From: an uncultured Lachnospiraceae bacterium
GTDB taxonomy: Bacteria; Bacillota; Clostridia; Lachnospirales; Lachnospiraceae
NCBI GenBank assembly: GCA_910577655.1
Contig: CAJTOW010000023.1
Location: 1-38,927, forward strand
DNA length: 38,927 nucleotides
Direction: 5' to 3'
A program made the position numbers and the translations under genes. Shown piece by piece: positions 17,743-26,363 of the stretch (its first letter is position 1; every line of letters starts with the position of its first letter). The notes below the pieces were generated by a model. The model had not been told where the DNA came from. It saw only the letters and a program-made list of their open reading frames with translations, and did not search any database.

Positions 17743-18053
17743 CAAGTAACGGGGCACCGGATTTGCAGCAGAGCAGACACGCTCTAGATGGGCAGAAGCC
17801 AAAGCAGGCTCTGTCTGTCCGGTGCCCTCATATACTGTTATCCCCTATCTTCCCAGCAGAAGTTTCACAACAGATTCCGTATAGTCTGTTAAAATAATCC
17901 GGGCCACTCATCACCTGTTTTGATGAGCGGCCCGGATTAATACAAACCAATACAGACCATTGTACATCTGTCTCACTTAAAGCACCCGGCAACCAGCAAG
18001 ACAAGGTAACAGTCCAGGGGAGCCGAACTGCTGCAAGACAAGTCTGCCCTGCC
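17743..18053. other. Intergenic region with two hairpins
   Basis: No gene seen in these 311 bp. Just after the flotillin stop, GGGCACCGGA (about 17752) can pair with TCCGGTGCCC (about 17818) around a ~56-base loop. This may be a weak terminator. A much stronger hairpin follows at 17896-17938. Confidence 0.45.
17896..17938. terminator. Hairpin between flotillin and M20 genes
   Basis: AATCCGGGCC, one unpaired base and CTCATCA pair with TGATGAG, one unpaired base and GGCCCGGATT. The loop is short and the stem nearly perfect at about 17 bp. On the leftward strand the stem is followed by ATTATTTTAAC, a modest T-rich tail. It lies between convergent genes and probably ends transcription of the M20 gene and of the flotillin gene. 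Confidence 0.65.
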
Positions 18054-19181
18054 TTAGATATCCAGAATCAACGTTGCCAGCATAGCAATCCTCGGCACAT
18101 ACTGGTCAATAAGGATGTGCTCATTGACTGCATGGGCTCCGTCGCCTGCGGCTCCCAGGCCGTCCAGGGTGGGGATACCCAGGGCAGATACCTTGTTGCC
18201 GTCACTGCCGCCGCCCACAAACTGATGGGAGAACTTCAATCCAAGCTTCTCTCCGGCTTTGGCTGCCAGCTCATAAAGGGCGACATTTTCTTCCTTCTGT
18301 TCCATGGCAGGCAGCTCCGGCAGATCCTTCACCTCTCTGGTAGTGCCCGGAACCGTCACCTGCATCTTGTGAACCAGATCCCGGATCCGCACGATCTCGG
18401 ATGCTTTTTTGAAGCGGCAGTCTACTTCAAAAGCCGCTGTATCTGGTATCACATTGGACTTGGTCCCTCCGCTGCACACCCCTACATTCATGGTGGTACC
18501 CTGATCATAGTCCGTCAGGCCCTGAAGGAACAGTACCTCATGAGCCATCTCCTCAATGGCATTGATACCGCCCTGATGATTGTTGCCAGAGTGGGCCGCC
18601 TTTCCGTGAATCGTCACCTCAAAGCACTGACGGCCTTTTCGCCCGGTCTTCAAATCACCGCTGCCTGCACAGCAGGGCTCGATAACCAGAGCAGCCTTAG
18701 CCCCTTTGGCCTGATCAAAGATGATCCCAATGGAATCCGGACTGGTAATCTCCTCATCCCCATTACATACCATAACCAGCTTCTTGCCAGGGTCAATTCC
18801 TAGATCCTTGTAAGCCTTCATAACCCAGACAGCGGAGATCAGTCCGCTCTTCATATCCAGAACACCGGGGCCGTGAAGCTCGTTGCCCTCCACCCGGTAT
18901 TCCATGGAGCCGATGGGGCACACTGTATCATAGTGGCCGATAATAAATACTTTCTCCTCACCGCTTCCAAATTCAAAACTGATGGGATCATGCCCTCCCT
19001 CAGTCTTGTGTACGGTGATCCCGGCGCCGATACGTCTTGTAATGATCCCTTCCAGAACCTTCCGGGTCTCTGCCAGTTCCTTCAGATCAGAGGTCGACGC
19101 CTCTGCCAGGACCAGTTCCTTCAGATCATCAAATATCTCTGTCTCATGTTCCTTCAAATAAGCCAGCAGTTTCTGTTCCAT
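18054..19181 (-). CDS. M20-family metallopeptidase
   Basis: 375 residues with the layout of the M20 (CPG2/ArgE/DapE) dizinc peptidases. HYDTV carries the first metal His and the catalytic Asp, GPGVLDMKSG the bridging Asp, and NGDEEITS the catalytic base Glu pair. FEVDCRFK lies in the dimerisation domain, and HQFVGGGSDGN carries the last metal ligand. It probably cleaves a short peptide or N-acyl amino acid in the cytoplasm. The gene follows a YfcC-family carrier on the same strand (224-bp gap with repeats), a pairing consistent with uptake and cleavage of one substrate. Exact substrate unknown. Confidence 0.88.
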   Translation of the reverse strand: MEQKLLAYLKEHETEIFDDLKELVLAEASTSDLKELAETRKVLEGIITRRIGAGITVHKTEGGHDPISFEFGSGEEKVFIIGHYDTVCPIGSMEYRVEGNELHGPGVLDMKSGLISAVWVMKAYKDLGIDPGKKLVMVCNGDEEITSPDSIGIIFDQAKGAKAALVIEPCCAGSGDLKTGRKGRQCFEVTIHGKAAHSGNNHQGGINAIEEMAHEVLFLQGLTDYDQGTTMNVGVCSGGTKSNVIPDTAAFEVDCRFKKASEIVRIRDLVHKMQVTVPGTTREVKDLPELPAMEQKEENVALYELAAKAGEKLGLKFSHQFVGGGSDGNKVSALGIPTLDGLGAAGDGAHAVNEHILIDQYVPRIAMLATLILDI

Positions 19182-19214
19182 ATTCCAAACCTCCTCCTAA
19201 TCATCAGAATATAT

Positions 19215-19245
19215 GCAGCAGTTCAAGGGGTCCCTGAACTGTCAC
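19215..19245. repeat. 31-bp palindromic REP-like unit
   Basis: The ends GCAGCAGTTCA and TGAACTGTCAC flank an AGGGGTCCC core. In reverse complement it aligns over its full 31 bases with the unit at 36883-36913. It lies just upstream of the M20 gene. Confidence 0.7.
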
Positions 19246-19296
19246 GAAGATACTCCATCCGAACATTCATAATATACCATGTCCACTAACCTCATG

Positions 19297-19383
19297 CTGC
19301 GCCTCTGGCTTGCATTCGCTAAGTGGCCAGGTATATATTCACACTAAGTTCGTACTGCGCCTTTGGCTTGCACTCACTAAGTG
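19297..19383. repeat. Two 29-bp direct repeats
   Basis: CTGCGCCTCTGGCTTGCATT... at 19297-19325 recurs at 19355-19383 with 3 mismatches in 29 bases. Both copies end in CTAAGTG. They lie between the YfcC and M20 genes. A 13-base piece (CATTCGCTAAGTG) is also present inverted at 10647-10659, so this belongs to a dispersed family. Confidence 0.7.
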
Positions 19384-19405
19384 TTCATATTATACCATAA
19401 CCAAA

Positions 19406-20812
19406 TCAGCAGTACCCGATCAGAACCGCCACAATCATAACCACCGAACATACAGCCGTCCAGATCAGGAACAGCGGCACCTGGAATTTCAGCCACTTGG
19501 AGAAGGGCACGCCTGCCACACCCAGAGCTGCCATCAGTACGCCAGAGGTGGGGATGATGGTGTTGGAAAGGCCGTCACCATACTGATAAGCCAGTACAGC
19601 CACCTGTCTGGTCAGTCCCACCACATCGGCCAGAGGAGTCATGATAGGCATAACAATCGCCGCCTGACCAGTGGCTGAGGACACGAAGAAGTTAAATACC
19701 AGGTTGATATAGAACATAAATACCGCAGCCAGGGTCTTGGGCATAGCCTTCAGCGGAAGGGATGCAGCATAAATGATCGTATGAATGATGTTGCCTTCGG
19801 TCAGGATCACGGCGATAGCGCTGGCAAATCCGATCAGGATCGCGCCGTATGCCATCTCCCGGCAGCCCTTCATGAAGGAACGGGAAATATCTTCCGCGGA
19901 CATACCTGAGATAAAGCCGGATGCGATGGCAGAGGCCATGAGGAATGCCACCATGTACTCCTGCCCCCAGCTCTTGACCACAGCGCCCCACACATACAGA
20001 ACCAGGCTTCCGAATACCAGCACCAGGATCAGGATATCCTTCCACCCGAAGCTGTGCTGAAATTCCATCTCATCCATCTCTCCGAAGCCCGCGGCATCTG
20101 TCCCATAGAGAATCCCGCTGGAAGGATCGGCCTGGATCTTCTTACAATACCGCATGATATAGATGATGGTAATGATCACAATGGTAGTGGTCACCACGAA
20201 TCGCAGACCCACACCAGACATAACCGGAATCTCGGCAATCTGCTGGGCCAGCTGTACGGAGCTGGCCGCCATAAAGGAGGTACACCATCCGGAAAAGCAT
20301 CCAAGATAGATAATACCCATAGCAGCCACACGGTCCAGCTTCATCTGCTGGGCCACCACCAGACCGATGGGGATAAAGGCTACCACCGGATTGATCAGGA
20401 CGCCCGTAGCTCCCAGAAATGCGAAACTTACCATAACTAACGGAATGGCAAGCAATGCTTTGTCCTTCAGCTTGCCAATAGCCAGGGACAGACCATTGGT
20501 GATGGCGCCGGTCTCATTAACAATCTTAAAGTAGCCGCCAACCAGCATAACAAAGAAAATAGTGGAATAGTTGTTGTTCAGGCCTTTGTAGAAGGCCATG
20601 AGAAGCTGAAGCGGATTCACCGGAGTACGGTCAATAAAGTGGAAGGAAGCCGCGTCAACCAGCTGCCTGCCTGTAGCCTCGTCCTTGTACATGTCATAGG
20701 TACCTGCCGGGATGATATATGTCAGAACAGCCATCACGATCAGCATCATGGCAATCAGTACGTAAGTCTCCGGCACTTTGAATTCCTTTTTCTTAGGATC
20801 TTTTCCTTTCAT
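19406..20812 (-). CDS. YfcC-family carrier
   Basis: 468 residues with about 12-13 membrane segments and a typical YfcC N-terminus (VPETYVLIAMMLIVMAVLTY followed by IIPAGTYD). Conserved re-entrant regions include GATGVLINPVVAFIPIG and, near the C-terminus, SSATGQAAIVMPIMTPL with GLSNTIIPTSGVLMAALG. YfcC proteins belong to the AbgT/ArsB-like superfamily and are thought to carry C4-dicarboxylates, amino acids or short peptides. It is paired with an M20 peptidase downstream, so an acylated amino acid or dipeptide is plausible. The ATG is preceded by GGAGGTAAT. Confidence 0.88.
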   Translation of the reverse strand: MKGKDPKKKEFKVPETYVLIAMMLIVMAVLTYIIPAGTYDMYKDEATGRQLVDAASFHFIDRTPVNPLQLLMAFYKGLNNNYSTIFFVMLVGGYFKIVNETGAITNGLSLAIGKLKDKALLAIPLVMVSFAFLGATGVLINPVVAFIPIGLVVAQQMKLDRVAAMGIIYLGCFSGWCTSFMAASSVQLAQQIAEIPVMSGVGLRFVVTTTIVIITIIYIMRYCKKIQADPSSGILYGTDAAGFGEMDEMEFQHSFGWKDILILVLVFGSLVLYVWGAVVKSWGQEYMVAFLMASAIASGFISGMSAEDISRSFMKGCREMAYGAILIGFASAIAVILTEGNIIHTIIYAASLPLKAMPKTLAAVFMFYINLVFNFFVSSATGQAAIVMPIMTPLADVVGLTRQVAVLAYQYGDGLSNTIIPTSGVLMAALGVAGVPFSKWLKFQVPLFLIWTAVCSVVMIVAVLIGYC

Positions 20813-20915
20813 ATTACCTCCTTGCTTTTTTACTTTCGTAAAAATTAATTTTTTTAATTATATTTTAATTATTTAAGTTTGTAAAGCACTTTATACGTTG
20901 ATGCGTTAAATTATA

Positions 20916-21078
20916 GTAACAGTTCAGTCAGGCGGCAAATCCCATGAAAAAGGGTGTCGCAAGCTCGCTTTTGCTTGCATAAGCGCTTTTTCATGGGATT
21001 TGACATCGGGCGGACGCCCGAAGCTTCTTGTCCCCGACGCTTTTCGGGGGCAAGAAGATGCCCCGGCTGAACTGTTAC
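20916..21078. repeat. 163-bp MITE-like element
   Basis: Perfect 11-bp terminal inverted repeats GTAACAGTTCA (20916-20926) and TGAACTGTTAC (21068-21078), extended by one more matching base. Inside are a hairpin of AAATCCCATGAAAAAG against CTTTTTCATGGGATTT, a GGGCGGACGCCC palindrome, and a second stem CTTCTTGTCCCCGA/GGGGGCAAGAAG. A TA is present on both sides, possibly a target duplication. It carries no open frame. Confidence 0.8.
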
Positions 21079-21084
21079 TAAATT

Positions 21085-21118
21085 GTCACAGTTCAAGGGG
21101 CATCCCCTGAGCTGTCAA
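21085..21118. repeat. REP-like unit overlapping a stop codon
   Basis: GTCACAGTTCA and the partner TGAGCTGTCAA flank an AGGGG/CCCCT stem. It follows the MITE-like element by 6 bp. Read leftward, its end supplies the TGA stop codon of the wall-binding protein gene (21115-21117). Confidence 0.65.
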
Positions 21119-22494
21119 TAATCATCCTCATTCCACTCTGGTTCTTCGGGGATAGAGTAGGTATTGCCCTCCACTTCCTCGCCGTCCTCCCGGATCAGGA
21201 TACCGCTGCTGTTGGTCTTGAACCGGACACCGTTGGCATCCTTGACGGTGGTGTTCCTGGCGACGCGGCCGGAAGCATTGACCACGTAGTTCTTCGTAGC
21301 GTTTCCCATGTCAACGCTGAATACTTCGTACTTGTCCGCTGAGTCAGCGGTCTGGAGTCTTCCTTTATAATAGAGGCAATTGTCGTAGATACCGGTGTAG
21401 CCGCGTCCGGTGCCGGCAAAGTAGTAGCTGGCCTCGTTGCCGTTTTCCCCGATCTTCATCTTGCCGGTCAGCATGGAGCTCTGCTGGCGGGTCCCAAAGT
21501 AATATGCCGTATAGTCGTCCTCTTCCGAATCCAGGTAGACCTTCTGGAGCCCGTAGACAGGGACGCCTTTTTCATCAAAGAGATAGGTGTTGCCGCCGAT
21601 CTTTTCTAAGTCCTTATAGGTGGCCGTGCCTTTGAGGGGGCCCACCTTGGGAATGCCTTTGCTGCTGAAATAGAACCACTCCACATCATGGTCATAGGCA
21701 GCGCCCAGCATGTCCGGCGGCTCCACCGCGTACCAGCCGGTACGGACCCGGCCCTCTTCATCCACATAGCAGTAGTCTTCAATATTGTCGGATTCATCGC
21801 CGGTCACACAGACCCAGCCGGTCAGCATGGCGCCGTCAGAATCCAGGCAGTAGTTGATTCCGTCAATCCGCTTCTGGCGGATATTGCCGTTGGAACGTTC
21901 CTCCGGCAGCGCTTTCTTGCCGCTGGAGCTGAAATAGTACCAGAAGGTACCCTCCTTATCCGGATCATCGGATGGACCGCTGTGGCTTTCTTCTTTCTCC
22001 TCCGGCGGCTCCAGCTGCTGCCAGCCGGTCAGCATGACCCCGTCGGCATCACAATAGTACATATCGTCCAGAAGCCACCCGGTCTCCATGGCTCCGTCAT
22101 CTGCGAAATGATACCATTTGTTGTCGATCTTCTCCCATTTATCCTTTACAGCCCTGCCGGTTCCGGTGAAGTAGTAATTGCTTACGCCGGCTTCGCTGTT
22201 GGGATCCGCGATCTGCAGCCACTGGCCTGCCACCATGATCCCATCGGCATCCACATAATACCGGCCGTCATCCACCCAGGCATTGGAGGCCATGACCCCA
22301 TAGCTGTCCAGATACCGCCAGCATCCGTCCCCGCCTTTGCGCCATGCATTGTATACGCGGCTGCCGGAGGCATTGTAATAAACCCAGCTGTTTCCTTCCT
22401 GGGCCCAGCCTTCGGCGGCCAGAGCGGTCATACCGGCACTGTCAAGAGTCATAACTGCAGCCAGAATGAATATAGCTAAACCATGTTTCTTCAT
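21115..22494 (-). CDS. Secreted cell-wall/choline-binding repeat protein
   Basis: 459 residues from the ATG at 22494, preceded by AAAGGAG. The frame is open eight codons further upstream, but that start has no ribosome binding site. A signal peptide (MKKHGLAIFILAAVMTLDSAG, cleavage near TALAAE) is followed by 10 or more aromatic/Gly repeats of the glucan/choline-binding type, such as GWAQEGNSWVYYNASG, CWRYLDSYGVMASNAWV and RYYVDADGIMVAGQW. An acidic tail ends in EEPEWNEDDY. There is no catalytic domain, so it is a pure binding or scaffold protein on the wall or on a polymer. The TGA stop lies in a repeat element, so the acidic C-terminus may have been trimmed. Confidence 0.85.
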   Translation of the reverse strand: MKKHGLAIFILAAVMTLDSAGMTALAAEGWAQEGNSWVYYNASGSRVYNAWRKGGDGCWRYLDSYGVMASNAWVDDGRYYVDADGIMVAGQWLQIADPNSEAGVSNYYFTGTGRAVKDKWEKIDNKWYHFADDGAMETGWLLDDMYYCDADGVMLTGWQQLEPPEEKEESHSGPSDDPDKEGTFWYYFSSSGKKALPEERSNGNIRQKRIDGINYCLDSDGAMLTGWVCVTGDESDNIEDYCYVDEEGRVRTGWYAVEPPDMLGAAYDHDVEWFYFSSKGIPKVGPLKGTATYKDLEKIGGNTYLFDEKGVPVYGLQKVYLDSEEDDYTAYYFGTRQQSSMLTGKMKIGENGNEASYYFAGTGRGYTGIYDNCLYYKGRLQTADSADKYEVFSVDMGNATKNYVVNASGRVARNTTVKDANGVRFKTNSSGILIREDGEEVEGNTYSIPEEPEWNEDDY

Positions 22495-22556
22495 AATAAT
22501 AAATTCTCCTTTGGGCATATAAAAAGCGGGTACAAGAGCGTGTATACTTATCTTTC

Positions 22557-22584
22557 ATTTTAACAGATATGGGGAATTATTCAA
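22557..22584 (-). promoter_or_regulatory. Promoter of the wall-binding protein gene
   Basis: Leftward TTGAAT (22584-22579), a 16-bp spacer and TAAAAT (22562-22557), 63 bp before the start codon. A hairpin (GGGAATG/CATTCCC with ATGCC/GGCAT inside, about 22597-22627) lies just upstream of it in the divergent intergenic region. Confidence 0.6.
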
Positions 22585-22828
22585 CCGGAAAAAGGGAATG
22601 TCCCATGCCCTGGCATGACCATTCCCATCCCGGTTCATATGTTTTAAAATCTTTAAGTCATAGGAGAACGTGGGGCTGAATCCCTACTACATCATTGCAG
22701 CACCAGAAACCTTTTCTGGACAGTTTTTTCTAAATCTGCTATATTTAGTGTAACTGTTTAAAAGGTATAAGAATTTAAAATAGGTGGTTTCAGAAAGATA
22801 CAAACCCCCTGGAAAGGCTGGAGGAATT

Positions 22829-23689
22829 ATGTGGATTGCAGATAACTGGAAGGATTACCAGGTAATAGACTGTTCGAAAGGCGAGAAGCTGGAGCGTTGG
22901 GGGGATTATCTCCTGATCCGCCCGGATCCCCAGGTGATCTGGGATACGCCCAGAACCCACCATGGATGGCGTTCTCCCAACGGACATTACCACCGTAGCT
23001 CTAAGGGCGGCGGTGAGTGGGAGTTCTTCCATCTGCCCCAGCAATGGTCCATTGGCTACAGAGAGCTGACTTTCAACCTAAAGCCATTCAGCTTCAAGCA
23101 CACCGGCCTCTTCCCGGAGCAGGCCGCCAACTGGGACTGGTTCGGAGAAAAAATCAGGAATGCAGGTCGTCCGGTGAAGGTTCTGAATCTGTTTGCCTAT
23201 ACTGGCGGTGCCACTTTATCCGCGGCTGCGGCAGGTGCTTCTGTCACCCATGTGGACGCTTCCAAGGGTATGGTGGGCTGGGCCAGGGAGAATGCCGTCT
23301 CCTCTGGACTGGGTGACGCTCCCATCCGCTGGCTGGTGGATGACTGCGTGAAATTCGTAGAACGGGAGATCCGCCGGGGCAGCCGCTATGATGCCGTCAT
23401 CATGGATCCGCCCTCCTATGGCAGGGGGCCAAAAGGAGAGATCTGGAAGATCGAGGAAGCCATCCACCCGTTAATCCGGCTGTGCGTGCAGCTGCTATCG
23501 GAAGCCCCCCTCTTTTTCCTGGTGAATTCCTACACTACCGGACTGGCTCCGGCTGTGCTGACCTATATGCTTTCCACGGAGATCTGTCCCCGCTATGGCG
23601 GTCATGTGCAGTCAGAGGAAATCGGGCTAATGGTAAAGGAGACCGGGCTGGTGCTTCCCTGCGGGGCATCAGGAAGATGGGAGGGATGA
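22829..23689 (+). CDS. Class I SAM-dependent RNA methyltransferase-like
   Basis: 286 residues from the ATG at 22829, which has GGAGG close upstream. A GTG at 22784 would add 15 residues without a good site. The SAM-binding domain has motif I VLNLFAYTGGATLSAAAAGA, motif II VTHVDASKGMV, and the catalytic loop DAVIMDPPSYGRGPKGE, where the N/DPP signature is of the RlmI/RlmK-like 23S rRNA cytosine or guanine methyltransferases. It lacks an N-terminal PUA domain, so it is a short member of that group. The target base cannot be told from sequence. It stands alone, divergent from the wall-binding protein. Confidence 0.82.
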   Translation: MWIADNWKDYQVIDCSKGEKLERWGDYLLIRPDPQVIWDTPRTHHGWRSPNGHYHRSSKGGGEWEFFHLPQQWSIGYRELTFNLKPFSFKHTGLFPEQAANWDWFGEKIRNAGRPVKVLNLFAYTGGATLSAAAAGASVTHVDASKGMVGWARENAVSSGLGDAPIRWLVDDCVKFVEREIRRGSRYDAVIMDPPSYGRGPKGEIWKIEEAIHPLIRLCVQLLSEAPLFFLVNSYTTGLAPAVLTYMLSTEICPRYGGHVQSEEIGLMVKETGLVLPCGASGRWEG

Positions 23690-23768
23690 CACCAGACAGC
23701 CTGCAAGGGCAGAAGTCCTTTATCTGTTTAAACAGGCAGCAAAAATGTCCGAAAAAGCCATGCATGAA

Positions 23769-24797
23769 TCACACTTCACGCATGGCTTTTATGATCTGGT
23801 CTGCCAGCTTTTCTGGCGAAATCGGCTCTTCTTCCGGATAATTGCAGAAATATCTGGGATAAGAGCTGTTCTTCAGACCCTCGATCAGGATAATATCTGC
23901 CTCGGGAAATGCCGCAAAGAGCCGGATCTCATCTACTCCCTGGATCTCCTTGGTCAGCATTATCCGCTTCCCGGAAAATACCGCGGTTCCATAAGCCCCT
24001 GCCTTTTGATGGCGGTAGCTGTCGGTTCCCGGTACGTCACTCTCAAAGTCATGGCCGTCATGCTTGATAACTGCCACCCGGTATCCACGGGATACCAGCA
24101 CCGGGATCAGTCTGGTGATCAGGGTCGTCTTGCCGGAATTCTTGTAGCCGCTGATGGCAAAGATAAATGGCATTTGCAGCGGCATGGGGGCGGCTGTACT
24201 TTCGCAGCCGTCATGATCCTCCATCTGCTTATATTGTTCCCTGGTATTGATATTTCGCAGTTCCGGGGAATCCTTGCCAAAATCAACGGTTTCATACTCC
24301 ACCTGTTCCAGAAGATTCATCATCCGGTAATCCTGGTTCTGAATCTGCCGTTCCAGTACCGGCAGTATGGTCCGGGGATAGATCCCAAATAAGGGGTGGA
24401 GCCGGTCTTTGCTGCTGGCAATGGTAAGTACCGGCTTTCTGCTATATGCCTCCACCATGCGTCTGACTGCATCCCGGCTGATAAAGGGCATATCGCAGGC
24501 TGCCACAAACAAGGCATCCTCCCTGCACCGGCTTAAGCCGGAGGCGATCCCACCCATGGGGCCGATATGGCCGTAGCAGTCACGGATTTCCGGAAGCTGC
24601 AGGCCATATTCATTCCGGACACCAGATACAGAATCTTCCGGCAGCTTTGCCACAGAAAGGTAGATCCCGGAAAGCCCGGAGAACGCCTCGCAGATCCACT
24701 GCCCAAAGGTCTTTCCGTCCCGGTGCAAATATATTTTTTTCCTGCCATCCATCCGGCGGTTATCCCCGCCTGCCAAAATGTATCCTGCTATATTCAT
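23769..24797 (-). CDS. MobA-MobB bifunctional molybdopterin-guanine nucleotide protein
   Basis: 342 residues. Residues 1-~195 are MobA, with the GTP-binding LAGGDNRRMDGRKK loop, GPMGGIASGL and ACDMPF, which attaches GMP to molybdopterin. Residues ~210-342 are MobB, with the P-loop GYKNSGKTTL, VIKHDGHDFESD, and ILIEGLKNSSYPR. MobB is a GTP-binding adaptor that helps deliver the cofactor. Fused MobA-MobB chains are known in clostridia. It follows the HAD-precorrin-2 dehydrogenase gene by 45 bp, so two cofactor genes share a transcript. No molybdoenzyme is encoded in the window. Confidence 0.9.
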   Translation of the reverse strand: MNIAGYILAGGDNRRMDGRKKIYLHRDGKTFGQWICEAFSGLSGIYLSVAKLPEDSVSGVRNEYGLQLPEIRDCYGHIGPMGGIASGLSRCREDALFVAACDMPFISRDAVRRMVEAYSRKPVLTIASSKDRLHPLFGIYPRTILPVLERQIQNQDYRMMNLLEQVEYETVDFGKDSPELRNINTREQYKQMEDHDGCESTAAPMPLQMPFIFAISGYKNSGKTTLITRLIPVLVSRGYRVAVIKHDGHDFESDVPGTDSYRHQKAGAYGTAVFSGKRIMLTKEIQGVDEIRLFAAFPEADIILIEGLKNSSYPRYFCNYPEEEPISPEKLADQIIKAMREV

Positions 24798-24842
24798 GCC
24801 GCTCTCCGCTGTGTTCGTCCCTTTGCCATTGTAAGCCGGATA

Positions 24843-26363
24843 TCAAAGCTCTGACAACACATCCTGCACCTTCTCTGTTATCTGACGGGCCAGTGTGTGG
24901 TCTTTGCCGGATGCGGTGATTCCGGCAACAATATGATCCTTCCTGGCGATCCCGGGGAAATACACATCGCACCGGGTCCTGTCTCCGGCATGGTTCACAA
25001 AGATGTGCTGCTCCTGACAGAGACTGACGATCCGGTCGTTGGTTCTGGTGTCGTCTGTGGCCGCTATGGCCAGGAAACAGCCCTCCAGATCCTGGGGAAG
25101 GAATGGTCTGCGCTCCCAGGTCACCTTCCCGGTCACTGCCATCTCCGCCATACGGTCACTCCCTTCCGGTGCTGTCACCAGCACCCTGGCACCGAAATCG
25201 GCCAGAATCTCCGCTCTCCGGGTTCCCACTGCTCCGGCACCGGCTACCAGCACCTTCCGGTCTTCCATATTGAAAAACAGGGGGAAGTATTCTGGCGCTT
25301 CTTTCGAATCCTCTGGCATGGATCTGGGGTCCCCAGATTCCGCAGGCGCAGAAACCGCATGTTCCGTTGGGGAAGCATTTCCCCCACCCTGATCATGATC
25401 ACTCTGTGCCGGGGCCTCCGAAAATACCATATCATGGGAATCTGCGTCTGTCTGTGCTATACAGAAATTTCCCCCGGGAATCAGCCCCAGCTGCTCCATG
25501 GCATACAGGATCCCGTCTTCCTCCACGGTCCGGGTCACGAAGGACGCGTAGGCTTCCAGCTCCTTATCATGTCTGCCCATAAGCACCGCATTGGGCACAT
25601 GTTCAAACATGGGAAGATCATTGGTGCTGTCCCCGAAGACATAGGCATCCTCCAGGCCAAGGCCGTATTTTTCCAGGATCCGGTCAATGGCAGATGCCTT
25701 GGAGTATCCGGCGGGAACACACTCATAGAAATCATTCCCACGGTCAATGACCTGGATCTGGGGCCCCAGGCTGGCAAAAAACTCCTCCTTCCAGCTCTGG
25801 TCATCCGCCACCACGCAGAACTTCTCAATATCTCCCGTGGGCTCCCCCTCCCGGAGATACCTGACAGGGAACTCGGGGTTGTTGCGAAGACGCCTGCCTG
25901 TGGGATAGCGGGTATCCTCTGTCAGGACCACGCAGCCCTCCATCCCCTCCAGTAAACCGTCCACATCGCACTGGACTGCCTTCTGGGCGATCTGGCGTAT
26001 CTGCTCCCGGGACATAACCTGATGTACCAGGACTTCCCCCTCTGCCTCAATATAGGTCCCGCATCCGCACAGCCAGCCGTCCGGCTCTACCAGATGACGG
26101 ATCTTTCCCAGTTCTCCGTAAGTCCGTCCGGTGTTGACAAATACCAGATGCCCCTGGGCCCTGGCCAGAGCCAGAGCCTTTATGGTGCTTTCCGGAACCT
26201 GTCTGGTCACCTCGCTAAGCAAGGTTCCGTCAATATCAAAAAACAATGCCTTCCTGCCCACCGGTGAACCCTTGCCGGCGCAATCTGACGCGCCATGACC
26301 GGCCGCCTCCTCTGGTAATGTTCCCCGGGACATCTCCGTTTTATTCCAAGCTGCTGTACTCAC
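24843..26363 (-). CDS. HAD phosphatase fused to precorrin-2 dehydrogenase
   Basis: 506 residues in three parts. Residues ~37-300 are a Cof-type HAD hydrolase (nucleophile and acid Asp43/Asp45 in FFDIDGTLL, and YVFGDSTNDLPMF as motif IV). Residues ~300-358 are a low-complexity Ser/Ala/Glu/Gly linker. Residues ~359-506 are a complete short precorrin-2 dehydrogenase/ferrochelatase of the CysG-N/Met8 type: YFPLFFNMEDRKVLVAGAGA and VGTRRAEIL for NAD, CDVYFPGIARK with the catalytic Asp, and ITASGKDHTLARQ. That domain makes sirohydrochlorin for siroheme or B12. The GTG start overlaps the xpt stop (GTGA). A later ATG (residue 11, with GGAG upstream) is also possible. I know of no standard family with this domain order. 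Confidence 0.85.
   Translation of the reverse strand: MSTAAWNKTEMSRGTLPEEAAGHGASDCAGKGSPVGRKALFFDIDGTLLSEVTRQVPESTIKALALARAQGHLVFVNTGRTYGELGKIRHLVEPDGWLCGCGTYIEAEGEVLVHQVMSREQIRQIAQKAVQCDVDGLLEGMEGCVVLTEDTRYPTGRRLRNNPEFPVRYLREGEPTGDIEKFCVVADDQSWKEEFFASLGPQIQVIDRGNDFYECVPAGYSKASAIDRILEKYGLGLEDAYVFGDSTNDLPMFEHVPNAVLMGRHDKELEAYASFVTRTVEEDGILYAMEQLGLIPGGNFCIAQTDADSHDMVFSEAPAQSDHDQGGGNASPTEHAVSAPAESGDPRSMPEDSKEAPEYFPLFFNMEDRKVLVAGAGAVGTRRAEILADFGARVLVTAPEGSDRMAEMAVTGKVTWERRPFLPQDLEGCFLAIAATDDTRTNDRIVSLCQEQHIFVNHAGDRTRCDVYFPGIARKDHIVAGITASGKDHTLARQITEKVQDVLSEL

Noticed and set aside
24897..25955. 352-codon rightward frame opposite the HAD fusion
   Set aside because: No recognisable motifs and no ribosome binding site. 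It is fully antisense to a gene with two well-defined domains.
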